Shown here: in pieces, positions 8,797-19,100 of the stretch
Position numbering within the stretch: position 1 is the stretch's first letter
How the letters are laid out: the number at the start of each line of letters is the position of its first letter
Origin: Balneolaceae bacterium
GTDB lineage: Bacteria > Bacteroidota > Rhodothermia > Balneolales > Balneolaceae
Length of the DNA stretch: 39,104 nt
Direction: 5' to 3'
Assembly: GCA_007694095.1 (NCBI GenBank)
Contig: RECI01000214.1
Span: 1-39,104 of the forward strand
The notes under the pieces: generated by a model
The model's database searches: none
Seen by the model: the letters and a program-made list of their open reading frames with translations, nothing else
What the model was told of the DNA's origin: nothing
Program-made: the position numbers and the translations under genes

Positions 8797-9222
8797 TTAT
8801 CGCTTTGTGGTGATAACTATCACACCATTAGCCCCTCTTACGCCATAAATGGCCGCATCACTTCCTTTTAAAACACGCACATTGGCAATATCCCTCACAT
8901 TCAGCATATTATTTACTGCATTATAATTGGTGCCCACGGAAGTGCCATCAATTACATAAAGTGGCTGTATTTCAGAATTAAATGATGAAACTCCCCTGAT
9001 AAGTACCATTTGATTGTTCTGAGGTCCGGAAACATAAACACCCGGAACGCGTTGCAGGTAATCTGCAAGTGAACGGTAGTAATCACGGTCATCCGTTACA
9101 GTATTTACAGCATGTCCCGTATGCAGTTCAATTTCATGAGGCCGGGTGGTCTGTTCTGAAGTAGTACAGGCTGCCATCAAAAAGAGGAAGGAAAATAGGA
9201 ACAGCAGAGTTTGGTTTTTCAT
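8797..9222 (-). CDS. Plug-only TonB-domain lipoprotein (copy 2)
   Basis: A paralogue of the next gene downstream, with identical length (141 residues) and domain order. The leader has lipobox LMAAC. The plug reads SLADYLQRVPGVYVSG, VLIRGVSSF, QPLYVIDGTSVG, VRVLKGSDAAIYGVRGANG and VIVITTKR, then a stop. The start at 9222 is chosen because GGAG (9228-9231) lies five bases upstream. The two copies share most plug residues but differ in leader and linker, so the duplication is old enough for divergence and both frames have stayed intact. That suggests selection for function. The 137 bases between the coding regions may hold a second promoter. Confidence 0.85.
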   Translation of the reverse strand: MKNQTLLFLFSFLFLMAACTTSEQTTRPHEIELHTGHAVNTVTDDRDYYRSLADYLQRVPGVYVSGPQNNQMVLIRGVSSFNSEIQPLYVIDGTSVGTNYNAVNNMLNVRDIANVRVLKGSDAAIYGVRGANGVIVITTKR

Positions 9223-9227
9223 AGCAA

Positions 9228-9231
9228 CTCC
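9228..9231 (-). promoter_or_regulatory. Ribosome binding site GGAG
   Basis: On the minus strand GGAG lies five bases before the ATG at 9222 and supports that start for plug lipoprotein copy 2 over the ATG at 9240. Confidence 0.5.
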
Positions 9232-9441
9232 GTTAAACATTGTTTGTATTTATAATAATATAGTAAAAAACGGTTGTTGAAAACGTTTTGGTACAGATTT
9301 TAAGAATTTAGATTTTTTTATCAGATTTTTTCAACTTGTTTACAAATTACATGAAATGTAAACCGTTAAAAGGTATTTATGCCCCGAGTGGATAACTGTG
9401 GAAAAACAGTGAAACCGGGAAAGAAATGTACTTCCCCGGGT

Positions 9442-9492
9442 CCTGTTTATCTGTTCCAGGCATCATCATCCCCGTTAACTTATATAAACAGG
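9442..9492. repeat. Inverted repeat downstream of ilvE
   Basis: CCTGTTTAT (9442-9450) is perfectly repeated in inverse as ATAAACAGG (9484-9492), with 33 bases between. It lies just past the ilvE stop on the minus strand, so it could fold in the 3' part of that transcript and act in termination or stability. No clear T-run follows on the minus strand, and it may equally be an operator-like site. Confidence 0.35.
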
Positions 9493-9503
9493 AGAGCCAT
9501 TAT

Positions 9504-10589
9504 TTAATGATATACAGAAGTTGTTACATCCACAGGATGTGCCCAGCCATGTGAGTCTTCCACTTTACCGTATTGAATACCGGTAATAGCATCATACATT
9601 CTTTTGGCAAACGGTCCGATTTTTTCCATGTCGAGGTCGATGGTATTTCCCTGGTGATGGACGAGGCCAACCGGAGAAATAACGGCAGCAGTACCGGCAC
9701 CAAAAATTTCTTTCAGGGTACCGCTGCGGTATGCATCGAATAATTCATCAATAGATATTTTCCGTTCTTCAACGGTTACTTCCCATTCTTTTGCAAGTGT
9801 AATTACCGACCTGCGTGTAATTCCGGGTAATACCGTTCCCTCTAATCCGGGGGTGATGAGTGTATCCCCAATCAGGAAAAAAATATTCATGGTCCCTACT
9901 TCTTCAATGTATTTATGCTCATTTGCATCGAGCCAAAGAACCTGTGTGTATCCGTTTTGCTGGGCTCTGAGTGCGGGCAAAAAACTTCCGCCGTAATTTC
10001 CGGCCGCCTTGGCTTCACCTGTACCACCTTTAACAGCCCGAACATATTGATCTGATGTGGTAAGCTTTACTGGATTAAATCCTTCGTTGTAATAGGCTCC
10101 TACCGGGCTGGTGATTATAAAAAAACGATACTCCTGCGAAACTTTTGCTGCGAGATACTCTTCAGTTGCAAACATAACAGGGCGAATGTAAAGAGCCTGA
10201 CCATGTTTTTTGGGAACCCATTCGTGATCAAGTTTCAACAGTTCCTCAAGGGCATTGATAAAAACGGATTCATCGATTTCCGGCATGCAAAGCCTTCGGG
10301 CCGAATTATTAAGCCTCGCATGATGATCCTGTGGCCTGAACAGTTGAATGGTATCATGATTAACATGATAAGCTTTCATACCTTCGAATATCGCCTGGCC
10401 GTAGTGCAGCGCCATCATGGATGGTTCGAATGTGATAGGCCCGTAAGGTTTGATCACGGCAGAATGCCATTTCCCGTCAGAATAAGCCATTTCGAACATA
10501 TGATCGGAAAAAATGCGCCCGAAATCGAGGTTATCAAAATCCAGTTCGGAAATTCTGCTTTGTTCTGCTTTAGTTATGCTTATTTTCAT
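9504..10589 (-). CDS. ilvE: Branched-chain amino acid aminotransferase
   Basis: A 361-residue PLP-dependent (fold IV) enzyme that interconverts Leu, Ile and Val with their 2-oxo acids, the last step of synthesis and first of breakdown. Characteristic segments are ALHYGQAIFEGMKAY, FRPQDHHARLNNSARRL, the PLP-lysine segment GEAKAAGNYGGS, QVLWLDANEHKYIEEVGTMN, and the GTVLPGITRRSV phosphate-binding region. Length and motifs fit the large bacterial/eukaryotic BCAT group (type 2) and not the short E. coli type. It is a single-gene unit on the minus strand, divergent from the M24 peptidase gene across 207 bases. Confidence 0.95.
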   Translation of the reverse strand: MKISITKAEQSRISELDFDNLDFGRIFSDHMFEMAYSDGKWHSAVIKPYGPITFEPSMMALHYGQAIFEGMKAYHVNHDTIQLFRPQDHHARLNNSARRLCMPEIDESVFINALEELLKLDHEWVPKKHGQALYIRPVMFATEEYLAAKVSQEYRFFIITSPVGAYYNEGFNPVKLTTSDQYVRAVKGGTGEAKAAGNYGGSFLPALRAQQNGYTQVLWLDANEHKYIEEVGTMNIFFLIGDTLITPGLEGTVLPGITRRSVITLAKEWEVTVEERKISIDELFDAYRSGTLKEIFGAGTAAVISPVGLVHHQGNTIDLDMEKIGPFAKRMYDAITGIQYGKVEDSHGWAHPVDVTTSVYH

Positions 10590-10796
10590 GGGTATTGAGG
10601 CTTTGATGGGATGTATCTTGTTAAGGAAACCCGGTGTTCAGACACACATTTTCCTGATAATTTAAACATCAGAAAAACCCGATATGGTCCTGGTTGACAA
10701 GAAAGAATCCAAATATTTTTTAAAATCTTTTGTAAGATAAGGTGAATTTATCAAACTGAAGAAAAATTAATCGCATTATTTGTCAAATATCAACAT

Positions 10797-12137
10797 ATGA
10801 AGAAAAATTCAGCCATAATTCTGACCTGCCTTTTTTTGATTTCAGATGTATTAATTGCTCAAACCAGAAATGAAATTACACCTCACATACTCTCTATGCG
10901 CGAACGTGCTGAGGTTATGGACCGCTGGACTGAGTACCGCCTTGATAACCTGGTACCCGAACTGATGCGCCGTGAAGGAATCGATATGTGGGTCTTAGTG
11001 GCCCGCGAATATAATGAAGACCCCGTATTGCTCACCATGCTGCCGGCAACCTGGCAATCGTCGCGCAGAACAACCATTCTTGTTTTTTTTGATGATGGAG
11101 AACAGGTTGATAGGCTGGCGGTGGCCCGCTACAATATCGGTTTTTTTGAGACTCAGTGGTTTCCCGATCAGGAGCCTGACCAATGGAAACGGTTCGGGCA
11201 GATTGTGGAGGATAGGAACCCTGAAAAAATCGGGGTGAATATATCGGAGCATTTTGCCCTGGCTGACGGTATCAGTTATACCGATTTCATGCATCTGAAA
11301 AACAGTCTAACACCCGGGTTGCAGGAACGGATCATATCAGCGGAGAATCTTTCAGTCGGGTGGCTGGAGACTCGTACAGAAGAAGAAATTACGGTTTACC
11401 GGCAAATTAACAGGATTGCGCACAACATTATAGCTGAGGGGTTATCTGAGGCGGTTATTACACCGGGAGTGACCACCACTCAGGATGTTCAATGGTGGTT
11501 CAGGGAGCGTATGCGTGATCTGAATTTGACAACATGGTTTCACCCGTCAGTATCGGTGCATCGCAGTGAATTGCCCGAACATACCGGCGATTTTTCAGAT
11601 TACGCTGATAGTGATGTGATTTTGCCGGGTGACATCATCCATATGGACCTCGGTATTGAATACCTTGGCCTTACAACAGATACCCAGCGAAATGCGTATG
11701 TTTTGCGGCCTGGCGAGACCGATGCTCCGCAAGGGCTTAAAGATGCTCTTGCCATCGGGAACCGATTGCAGGATATACTGACAAATGAATTTATTACAGG
11801 GCGAACAGGGAATGAAATTTTGGCCGCAGCCCTTCAAAAAGCTGAAGAGGAAGGTATAAAGGCAACCATTTACACCCATCCGCTCGGCTATCACGGCCAC
11901 GGTGCAGGCCCCACCATCGGCCTTTGGGATCAGCAGGGCGGTGTTCCGGGAAATGGTGATTATCCGCTCTATCCTAATACAGCCCATTCTATCGAGTTGA
12001 ACGCTGAAGTATATGTTCCTGAATGGAACCGAAATATTCTCATTATGCTTGAAGAAGATGCTATTTTTGACGGTGAAAATGTGTGGTATATCGACGGAAG
12101 GATGGAAGAGTTTTATTTAATACCCCGGCAGAGATAA
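10797..12137 (+). CDS. Secreted M24-family metallopeptidase (Xaa-Pro aminopeptidase-like)
   Basis: A 446-residue exported protein: signal peptide to about residue 21 (LIAQT), a creatinase-like N-terminal domain, then an M24 pita-bread catalytic domain from about residue 190. The five metal ligands are visible: D in IHMDLGIEYLG, D in TTDTQRNAY, H in THPLGYHGHGAG, E in SIELNAEVYVP and E in MLEEDAIF. The family removes N-terminal residues, often before proline, or is a close relative with other amide substrates. Export points to peptide scavenging outside the cytoplasm. It follows the promoter region shared with ilvE; recQ starts 100 bases after it and need not be in the same operon. Confidence 0.9.
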   Translation: MKKNSAIILTCLFLISDVLIAQTRNEITPHILSMRERAEVMDRWTEYRLDNLVPELMRREGIDMWVLVAREYNEDPVLLTMLPATWQSSRRTTILVFFDDGEQVDRLAVARYNIGFFETQWFPDQEPDQWKRFGQIVEDRNPEKIGVNISEHFALADGISYTDFMHLKNSLTPGLQERIISAENLSVGWLETRTEEEITVYRQINRIAHNIIAEGLSEAVITPGVTTTQDVQWWFRERMRDLNLTTWFHPSVSVHRSELPEHTGDFSDYADSDVILPGDIIHMDLGIEYLGLTTDTQRNAYVLRPGETDAPQGLKDALAIGNRLQDILTNEFITGRTGNEILAAALQKAEEEGIKATIYTHPLGYHGHGAGPTIGLWDQQGGVPGNGDYPLYPNTAHSIELNAEVYVPEWNRNILIMLEEDAIFDGENVWYIDGRMEEFYLIPRQR

Positions 12138-12237
12138 AATACGCGGCAGCGCAACCGCATATAGGAATTTTTTGTAAGGACTTGCGGATTTTTGGTTCAT
12201 ACAATGTAGAAACTGATTTATAAACAAAACCAATTCC

Positions 12238-14415
12238 ATGATTCAGCAAGCCAGAACAATCTTGAAGCAGACTTTTGGATACGATGAATTTCGTCCGTTG
12301 CAGCAGGATTCAATCAACAATGTTCTCCAAAAGAGAGATAGTATGGTGATTATGCCCACTGGCGGTGGCAAATCACTGATTTACCAGATACCATCTATTA
12401 TTTTTAATGGCCTAACAATAGTGGTTTCACCGCTTATTTCCCTGATGAAAGACCAGGTGGAGCAGCTTGAGGAGTATGGTGTGCCGGCACTGTATCTCAA
12501 CAGTACTCTTACAACAGAACAGTACAGAATCAATGTAAACCGGATACGGGCCGGGCAGGCAAAACTCCTCTATCTTGCCCCCGAAACATTGATGCTGGAA
12601 AAAACAAGAAGGCTCCTTTCGACGCTAAAGGTTGATTGTTTTACAATCGATGAAGCACATTGCATCTCCGAATGGGGGCATGATTTCAGGCCTGAGTACC
12701 GGCAGCTTGCCGAAGTGCGAAAAGAATTCACAGATGCGGTTTGCCTTGCCCTTACGGCAACAGCAACACCCCGGGTTCAGGACGATATTCAGAAGATTCT
12801 CGGAATGAAAGACTCAGCCCGGTTTGTTGCCAGTTTCGACCGGAAAAATCTGGTTTTGAAAGTGGCCGATAAGGAGAATCCGCTGGACCAGATTCTCGAT
12901 TTTCTTTACACGCGGAACAACCAGTCGGGGATCATCTACTGCTTTTCAAGGAGGCAGGTAGACGAACTGGCATATGATCTCAAAAACAACGGGCACTCCG
13001 CGCTGCCATATCATGCAGGCCTGACTGATCAGGACCGGATGAATAACCAGGATGCCTTTATTCGGGATGATGTGCGGATCATTGTGGCAACCATTGCATT
13101 CGGGATGGGTATTAATAAACCGGATGTGCGTTATGTTATCCACCATGATATGCCTCAGAATATCGAATCATATTACCAGCAGATCGGCCGGGCCGGCCGG
13201 GATGGACTCAAGGCAGACTGTCTTTTGCTCTACAGCTATTCCGACAGACAAAAAATTCAATACTTCATAAATCAGAAAGAAGGAACTGAAAAAGAAGTAG
13301 CCGAAAGACACCTTGATGCACTCATTAACTATCTTGTATTTGACGGTTGCCGGCGAATACCGCTTATCAGGTATTTTGGCGAATCATACAAAAAGAGCCA
13401 ATGCGGAATGTGTGACAACTGCCTTAGGGTAAAAGGGAATGAGGAAGATTATACCTTACAGGCGCAAAAATTTTTGAGCTGTGTTATTCGAGCCGACCAA
13501 TTGTATGGTGCCTATCATATAGCAGATGTTCTGAGGGGATCTTCAGCGAAGAAAGTTTTGGAAAAAGGTCACAATAAACTCTCTACCTATGGCATTGGCA
13601 AGGAATGGTCGAAAAACCAGTGGGTACAGTTTTCAAGGCTTCTGATTCGCAAAGGGCTGGTAGAAAAAGACCCTGAGCATGGCAGCCTGATCCTTACGGA
13701 AAATGCAAAACCGGTGCTGAAGGGAGATGCAAGTGTTACCGGGATTTTGGACAGAACTCAAACGGCTTCTGATGGGGCTGTAAAGGCAAAAACTTCCGGG
13801 TTTGTTGAGAAGAGATATAACGAACACCTTTTTGAAGAACTCAGGAAAAAACGAAAAGAACTGGCCGATGAGCAGGATATCCCTCCGTATGCAATTTTTC
13901 CGGATACAACCCTGATTGAGATGTCTTACTATTTTCCCCAGGACGAAACCAGCCTGATTGGAATTTACGGTGTGGGGGATATGAAACTTAAAAAATACGG
14001 GAATCTCTTTCTGAATATTATACGAAAGTTCACACGTGAAAATAATATAACTTCACGATCGAGAGTTATCCGGAAAAGAGCTGTAAAAACGGCATCAAAA
14101 CAGAGGCATGAACTGGTTGGTAAAGAATTTCAGGATGGAAAGACCATTGATCATCTTGCCGAGCAGTTTGGCGTTAAAACAGCAACGATTCTCAGCCACC
14201 TGAAGAAATACCTAGAAGATGGTAATTCCATTGATCCGGCAGGAATCATCAACACATCAGGTCTGTCGGAACGGAAGCGCGATGAGGTTTTTTCCTCTAT
14301 GAAAAAACTGGGGCCGGGGTTGCTGAAACCGATTTATGAAGATCTGGATAAAGAAGTGGACTATAACGAATTGAGAATATTACAGCTTGCGTATTTAGCA
14401 GGTTCAAAAAAATAA
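12238..14415 (+). CDS. recQ: ATP-dependent DNA helicase RecQ
   Basis: A 725-residue 3'-5' helicase acting in recombination and fork repair. In order: Walker A MPTGGGKS (39-46), DEAH box IDEAHCISEWGHDFRPEY (D138), motif III LTATATP, motif VI QQIGRAGRDG, a zinc-binding cysteine cluster with CGMCDNC and one upstream C, the RQC winged helix, an HRDC domain (FEELRKKRKELADEQDIPPY...LIGIYGVG), and a C-terminal helix-turn-helix region (IDHLAEQFGVKTATILSHL), an arrangement common in Bacteroidota RecQ. The length is therefore longer than the 610-residue E. coli enzyme for a known reason. The UDG-like gene follows after 12 bases and is probably co-transcribed. Confidence 0.97.
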   Translation: MIQQARTILKQTFGYDEFRPLQQDSINNVLQKRDSMVIMPTGGGKSLIYQIPSIIFNGLTIVVSPLISLMKDQVEQLEEYGVPALYLNSTLTTEQYRINVNRIRAGQAKLLYLAPETLMLEKTRRLLSTLKVDCFTIDEAHCISEWGHDFRPEYRQLAEVRKEFTDAVCLALTATATPRVQDDIQKILGMKDSARFVASFDRKNLVLKVADKENPLDQILDFLYTRNNQSGIIYCFSRRQVDELAYDLKNNGHSALPYHAGLTDQDRMNNQDAFIRDDVRIIVATIAFGMGINKPDVRYVIHHDMPQNIESYYQQIGRAGRDGLKADCLLLYSYSDRQKIQYFINQKEGTEKEVAERHLDALINYLVFDGCRRIPLIRYFGESYKKSQCGMCDNCLRVKGNEEDYTLQAQKFLSCVIRADQLYGAYHIADVLRGSSAKKVLEKGHNKLSTYGIGKEWSKNQWVQFSRLLIRKGLVEKDPEHGSLILTENAKPVLKGDASVTGILDRTQTASDGAVKAKTSGFVEKRYNEHLFEELRKKRKELADEQDIPPYAIFPDTTLIEMSYYFPQDETSLIGIYGVGDMKLKKYGNLFLNIIRKFTRENNITSRSRVIRKRAVKTASKQRHELVGKEFQDGKTIDHLAEQFGVKTATILSHLKKYLEDGNSIDPAGIINTSGLSERKRDEVFSSMKKLGPGLLKPIYEDLDKEVDYNELRILQLAYLAGSKK

Positions 14416-14427
14416 GTAAATAGTGTT

Positions 14428-15108
14428 TTGATTTCTGAATTTATCCAATCCCTCGAACCATCTCCCAAAGGACTTTTCAACCCCTGGTTTCACCAGGATA
14501 AAAAACATGACCTTAGCCCGGATTCACCAGGTAACAGAAGGCGTCAACTTGAAGCGTATCTTACCGAACGGTTAAAACGGGCGAGGTTTCTTTTGATAGC
14601 GGAAGCGCTGGGATACCAGGGAGGGCATTTTACAGGTATAGCCATGACGTCAGAACGTATCCTGCTTGGCTGCCAGGAAGAAAAATATGGTATAAAGCCC
14701 GAACACGTATTCAAATCAATTCAGCCGGTTCGAACCAGCCGCCCCGACCTGATCAAAAACGGTATGAGCGAACCTACAGCGACTATTGTATGGGGAGCAC
14801 TCATTGAGCTGAATATTGATCCGTATGATGTGGTACTCTGGAATGCCGTGCCGTGGCACCCATTCAAAGAAGTGAAAGGGATGTTAAGCAACCGGACACC
14901 GTCAAGCAGTGAGTTGGAAGCAGGCCTCAGGCATCTAAAAACATTTATTGGAATGTTTCATGGCGCGAAAGTGGTGGCAGTAGGGCGCAAATGTGAGCAG
15001 AGTTTATCAGAACTCTGCATTGAACATACGGGTGTACGCCATCCGGCAAATGGGGGAGCCACTAAATTCAGGGAGCAGTTACATCATTTGACAGATAAAT
15101 TTCGATAG
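14428..15108 (+). CDS. Uracil-DNA glycosylase-superfamily protein
   Basis: A 226-residue protein of the UDG fold. Seen motifs: FLLIAEALGYQGGHFTGIAMTSER, comparable to the GEAPG...G-x-FTG water-activating segment of the superfamily; VLWNAVPWHPF in the core; and VGRKCEQSL followed by VRHPANGG, the usual C-terminal HPS-like loop (HPA here). This suggests base-excision repair of uracil or a related damaged base, but the exact subfamily is unclear. No ATG is available near the N-terminus; the start used is TTG at 14428, 12 bases after the recQ stop. No strong ribosome site precedes it, consistent with translational coupling to recQ. Confidence 0.75.
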   Translation: MISEFIQSLEPSPKGLFNPWFHQDKKHDLSPDSPGNRRRQLEAYLTERLKRARFLLIAEALGYQGGHFTGIAMTSERILLGCQEEKYGIKPEHVFKSIQPVRTSRPDLIKNGMSEPTATIVWGALIELNIDPYDVVLWNAVPWHPFKEVKGMLSNRTPSSSELEAGLRHLKTFIGMFHGAKVVAVGRKCEQSLSELCIEHTGVRHPANGGATKFREQLHHLTDKFR

Positions 15109-15180
15109 AATTTATTTTTTTTGAAACATGAATAAGATCAAAAGGGTTATGTAACTTAAAGATCAACAAAATCAAACGTA

Positions 15181-16029
15181 ATGAAGAAATATATTTCCAT
15201 CTTACTGGTTGCTATAATAGCAGCCGGATGTGCTGCTTTAAGGGATTTCGCAGATACGAGGCGGCCAACCCTTGAATATAACAGCATGAGTGTACAAAGC
15301 ATCGATTTTAACCGGGCGATATTACAGTTTCATTTCGATGTGAATAATCCAAACCCTGTAGGCCTGACGGCCGACAGATATTCATACGAGTTTTTTATTA
15401 ACGACAACTCTTTCTTATCCGGTTCTCAAGATCAAAACTTGAGAATCAGCAGGGAAAGTGTAAGTACTCTCAGTGTACCAGTAACACTAAGTTTCTCCGA
15501 AATGGTAAATACATTCAGTTCACTTGTTGGGAGCGATTCATTTGCATATCGCATCAATACAGAAGTTCAATTTGATATCCCTGGCCTTGGTGTGCAAAGC
15601 TTGCCCGTTAATGCTTCCGGAGAATTACCGATTCCAAGAATGCCCCGAATTGAATTTGGGGGATTTGATGTAAAAAATCTCTCACTTGCCGGTGCCGAAA
15701 TGGAGGTGGCATTCAGGGTATCCAATCCGAACAGGTTTGGCATATCCATGTCGAATGCCGCTTATATACTACAGGTAAATGGAAGAGAATGGCTCGATAC
15801 ACGCCTGGGTGATGCGGTACGGATAGGTGCTTCAGAAAGCGATACCATTCGCATTCCAATCCGTTTAAACGCCTCACAAATGGGTTCCGTATTGTTGGAG
15901 ATGATGGCCGGGAGAACGGAATTTGACTATGATTTGTCAGGATCAGCAAACATTGCTGCAGATTTAGAAGGTTTTACCGGGGGGCAGACGATGCCGTTTA
16001 ATTTGAGTGGAAGGTATTCAACAAATTAA
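15181..16029 (+). CDS. Lipoprotein with two LEA type-2 (WHy) domains
   Basis: A 282-residue lipoprotein with lipobox IIAAGC (Cys17). Two related beta-sandwich repeats follow: the first from about residue 35 (SVQSIDFNRAILQFHFDVNNPNPVGL) and the second from about residue 160 (FDVKNLSLAGAEMEVAFRVSNPNRFGI). Each contains the N-P-N motif of the LEA14/WHy family, which is linked to desiccation and stress tolerance in plants and is widespread, but poorly understood, in bacterial envelopes. The protein would sit in the periplasm anchored to a membrane. It stands alone between the recQ pair and the sensor kinase; the promoter probably lies in the 72 bases upstream. Confidence 0.85.
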   Translation: MKKYISILLVAIIAAGCAALRDFADTRRPTLEYNSMSVQSIDFNRAILQFHFDVNNPNPVGLTADRYSYEFFINDNSFLSGSQDQNLRISRESVSTLSVPVTLSFSEMVNTFSSLVGSDSFAYRINTEVQFDIPGLGVQSLPVNASGELPIPRMPRIEFGGFDVKNLSLAGAEMEVAFRVSNPNRFGISMSNAAYILQVNGREWLDTRLGDAVRIGASESDTIRIPIRLNASQMGSVLLEMMAGRTEFDYDLSGSANIAADLEGFTGGQTMPFNLSGRYSTN

Positions 16030-16140
16030 TGGAGGAGTAGTTATTTTTCTGATTTTGAAAAAGGAAGGCTGCTTTGAATAAATATTAAAATTTATTAATA
16101 ATTTATACTTACCTTCCATAAGAAAAAAAAGTCTTAAACG

Positions 16141-19100
16141 ATGAGCGGGTTACAACAAAAGCTTTCTTTCGTGCTTGTATTGATCTGTTTCACATCTGTT
16201 ATATCATTAAATACAAGCCTGATTGCCAATACTGTTATTTCTGAAATAGAAATTACACAATCGGAATACACGGTAAAAAAAGTACTAAATACCGAAAACG
16301 GGCTACCTGCAAATGGTGTGAGTATGATCTTACAAGATTCAAGAGGATACATCTGGGCTGCCACATTTAACGGTTTGGTTCGCTATGAGGGCAAACGGAT
16401 AACTGTATTCAATACCAGTAATGTGCCAGGATTAGAAACCAACCGCTTTGTATCAGTTATGGAAGATCAGCATGGCCGTATCTGGGCAGGCCTCGAGTAT
16501 AGTAGTTTTATTATGATTGACGGCAACCAAACAATGGTCTACCGGATAGATGAAGAGATCGCTGAAACGAACACATATATAACAAGCCTGTATGTGAATA
16601 GTGGTGGGGATATATGGATCGGCACCAATTCGGGTATATACACCTATTCAGATAACTCATATTCAAAACTTTATAACCTGCCTGGTGAGGTTGTACAAAA
16701 TATCACCGAAATTTACGGTCATATGCATATTGTGTTTGAAAGTTCACTCTATGTTAAATATGACCAAAGCCTTGAGTTTGAAAAAATTCTTGAAATATCT
16801 GAAAATGTTATTCACTTCAAATCCGGTCTAACCATAACTGAATTCAGCCAAATTGACAGGTTATGGAATATATATCCTCATAATAACAGCTATTTATTGG
16901 TACATGAAAACGGTATAGTAACAATAAATGATGATGGTTATGAGATCCATTTACACAAGAATGATATCAATCAATCTATTCTGCATGGCCTTGTAGAAAA
17001 AGACGGATACGTATATGTGTATGGTGCTGACGGACTGTATGAATTTGAAGATTTTTTCGGAGAGAACCGCGTTGCACAAAAATTAACGGATATCAGGGTG
17101 ACCGATATGATGTTTGATAATGAAGGTTCTGCCTGGCTATCAACATCAGCCCGGGGTATCATTCAGTTCGTAAAAACTCCTGTGAATCAGGGTGGCCGTT
17201 TCAGTTCTGTTGCAGAAGTGCCGGTTACTGCAATTATTGAAGACAGCTATGAAAACCTCTGGATGGGTACAAATTGTGACGGGCTTTACAAGTTTTCCGG
17301 ACAGGGTGTACAACGTTATGGTATAGATGAGGGCATTACAAATGTTTGTGTTTGGTCGGTTCTTGAGGCATCAGATGGAACCATTTGGGCCGGAAGCTGG
17401 GGTGGCGGAGTGTACTATTTGGAACCCGAAAGGGACGTTTTTGTACGCTTTATTCCGGAAATAATGGAAAGTACAGATGCAATATTATCGGTTTTTGAAG
17501 ATAAAAATGGAAATTTATGGTTCGGGTCTTTTGATAAAGGATTATTCCGTTATGACGGGGAAACAACCCATTCCATAAAAAATGAAACCGTGGGCAATCT
17601 GAGTGCCGTAAGGATGATGTATGAGGATGATTCCGGAACGATTCTCTTTGCAACCGACAGGGGGATCGGGTATTATGACGGACAAAGAATCGTGAAACCA
17701 AAGGAGTTTAATCAACTCAAAAACAAAAACTTCAGGGTCATTAAAAAAGATACTGAAGGCAGATTTTGGTTTGGTAGTTACGGGGCGGGAATATACGTAT
17801 ATACACCCGGCGGCTCTAACAGAAGCATAACCACCGAGAACGGTTTGTTCGACAATACGATATCTCAGATTCAGTTTGATTCAGAAAATAACGTATGGCT
17901 GGCAGGAAATATGGGTGTTTTTTTTATTAATGCCGAACAGGTTAGCCAGTTTATGAACAACGAGACTGATTATTTGAAAGTTTCCCGAATTGGTGTTGCC
18001 GAAGGATTGCCAACCCGTGAAACTACTGGTGGTTTTATGCCATCAAGCCATTTTAACCCCGCTACAGGAGAGCTGTTTATTCCGCTGGTGAGAGGCGTCG
18101 CTATGATTCAAACAGAGAACATGCAGCTAAACACCCAGATACCTGCTCTGTTTCTTGAAGAGATTGAAATGAATGGGAACGTTTATTTTCCTGAGGAAAT
18201 CGTTGAAATACCATATGATGCGCAGAGAATAATTTTTCGCTTTACTGTATTAAGCTTTATCAATCCCGACTATGTACAGGTTCAATACAAATTGGACGGC
18301 GTTGATACTCAGTGGCAGCTTGCAACTGATTCAAGGGAAATAATTTATACAACATTACCGGTAGGTGATTATCGTTTAATTTTGCGGGCTTCAAATAATG
18401 ACGGTTATTGGACTGATGAGATTACTCTGCACACATTTACGATTAAACCTCCATACTGGCAAACAGCCTGGTTTATATTACTTGTAATCGGATTTATTGG
18501 TACCATCGTATTTGGCATGTACTGGTACAGGCTGAAAAACATCAGAAAGATGAATGTGTTATTGCAGAAAAAAGTAGATGAACGCACATCTGAATTAAGG
18601 ATGTCAAACAGGGAGCTAAAAGAAATGATCGAAGAGAAAAACAAATTGCAAAGAGTACTGGCACACGATCTCAGAAATCCGTTCACTGCTATCCTGGGAT
18701 ACATTGACTTACTCAAAAATAATTACAAAAGAGAAAAAAATAAGGAAAATCTTGAGATCATGGAGATGCTGCTTGATTCCGGCAGAAATACTCTTAATCT
18801 GCTTGAAAATCTGCTGCATTGGTCCTCTTCAAAAAGTGGTGGACTGAAAATTGAACTAAAGCCTGTAAATATTCAAATACTTGTTGATGAGGCAATTGAA
18901 TCAACCGAAGCACAGGCTACATTTAAAAACATCAAGGTGAAATCACATTTTCATGACCCTTTGTTTGTGGAAGCAGATCAAAATATGATTTTGACAGTTC
19001 TAAGGAACCTGATTTCTAATGCAATAAAATTTTCAGGCCGTAATGAAAGTGTTAATATTTATTATGAAGAGAATGAATCAGAGATAATTATCTCGGTTTC

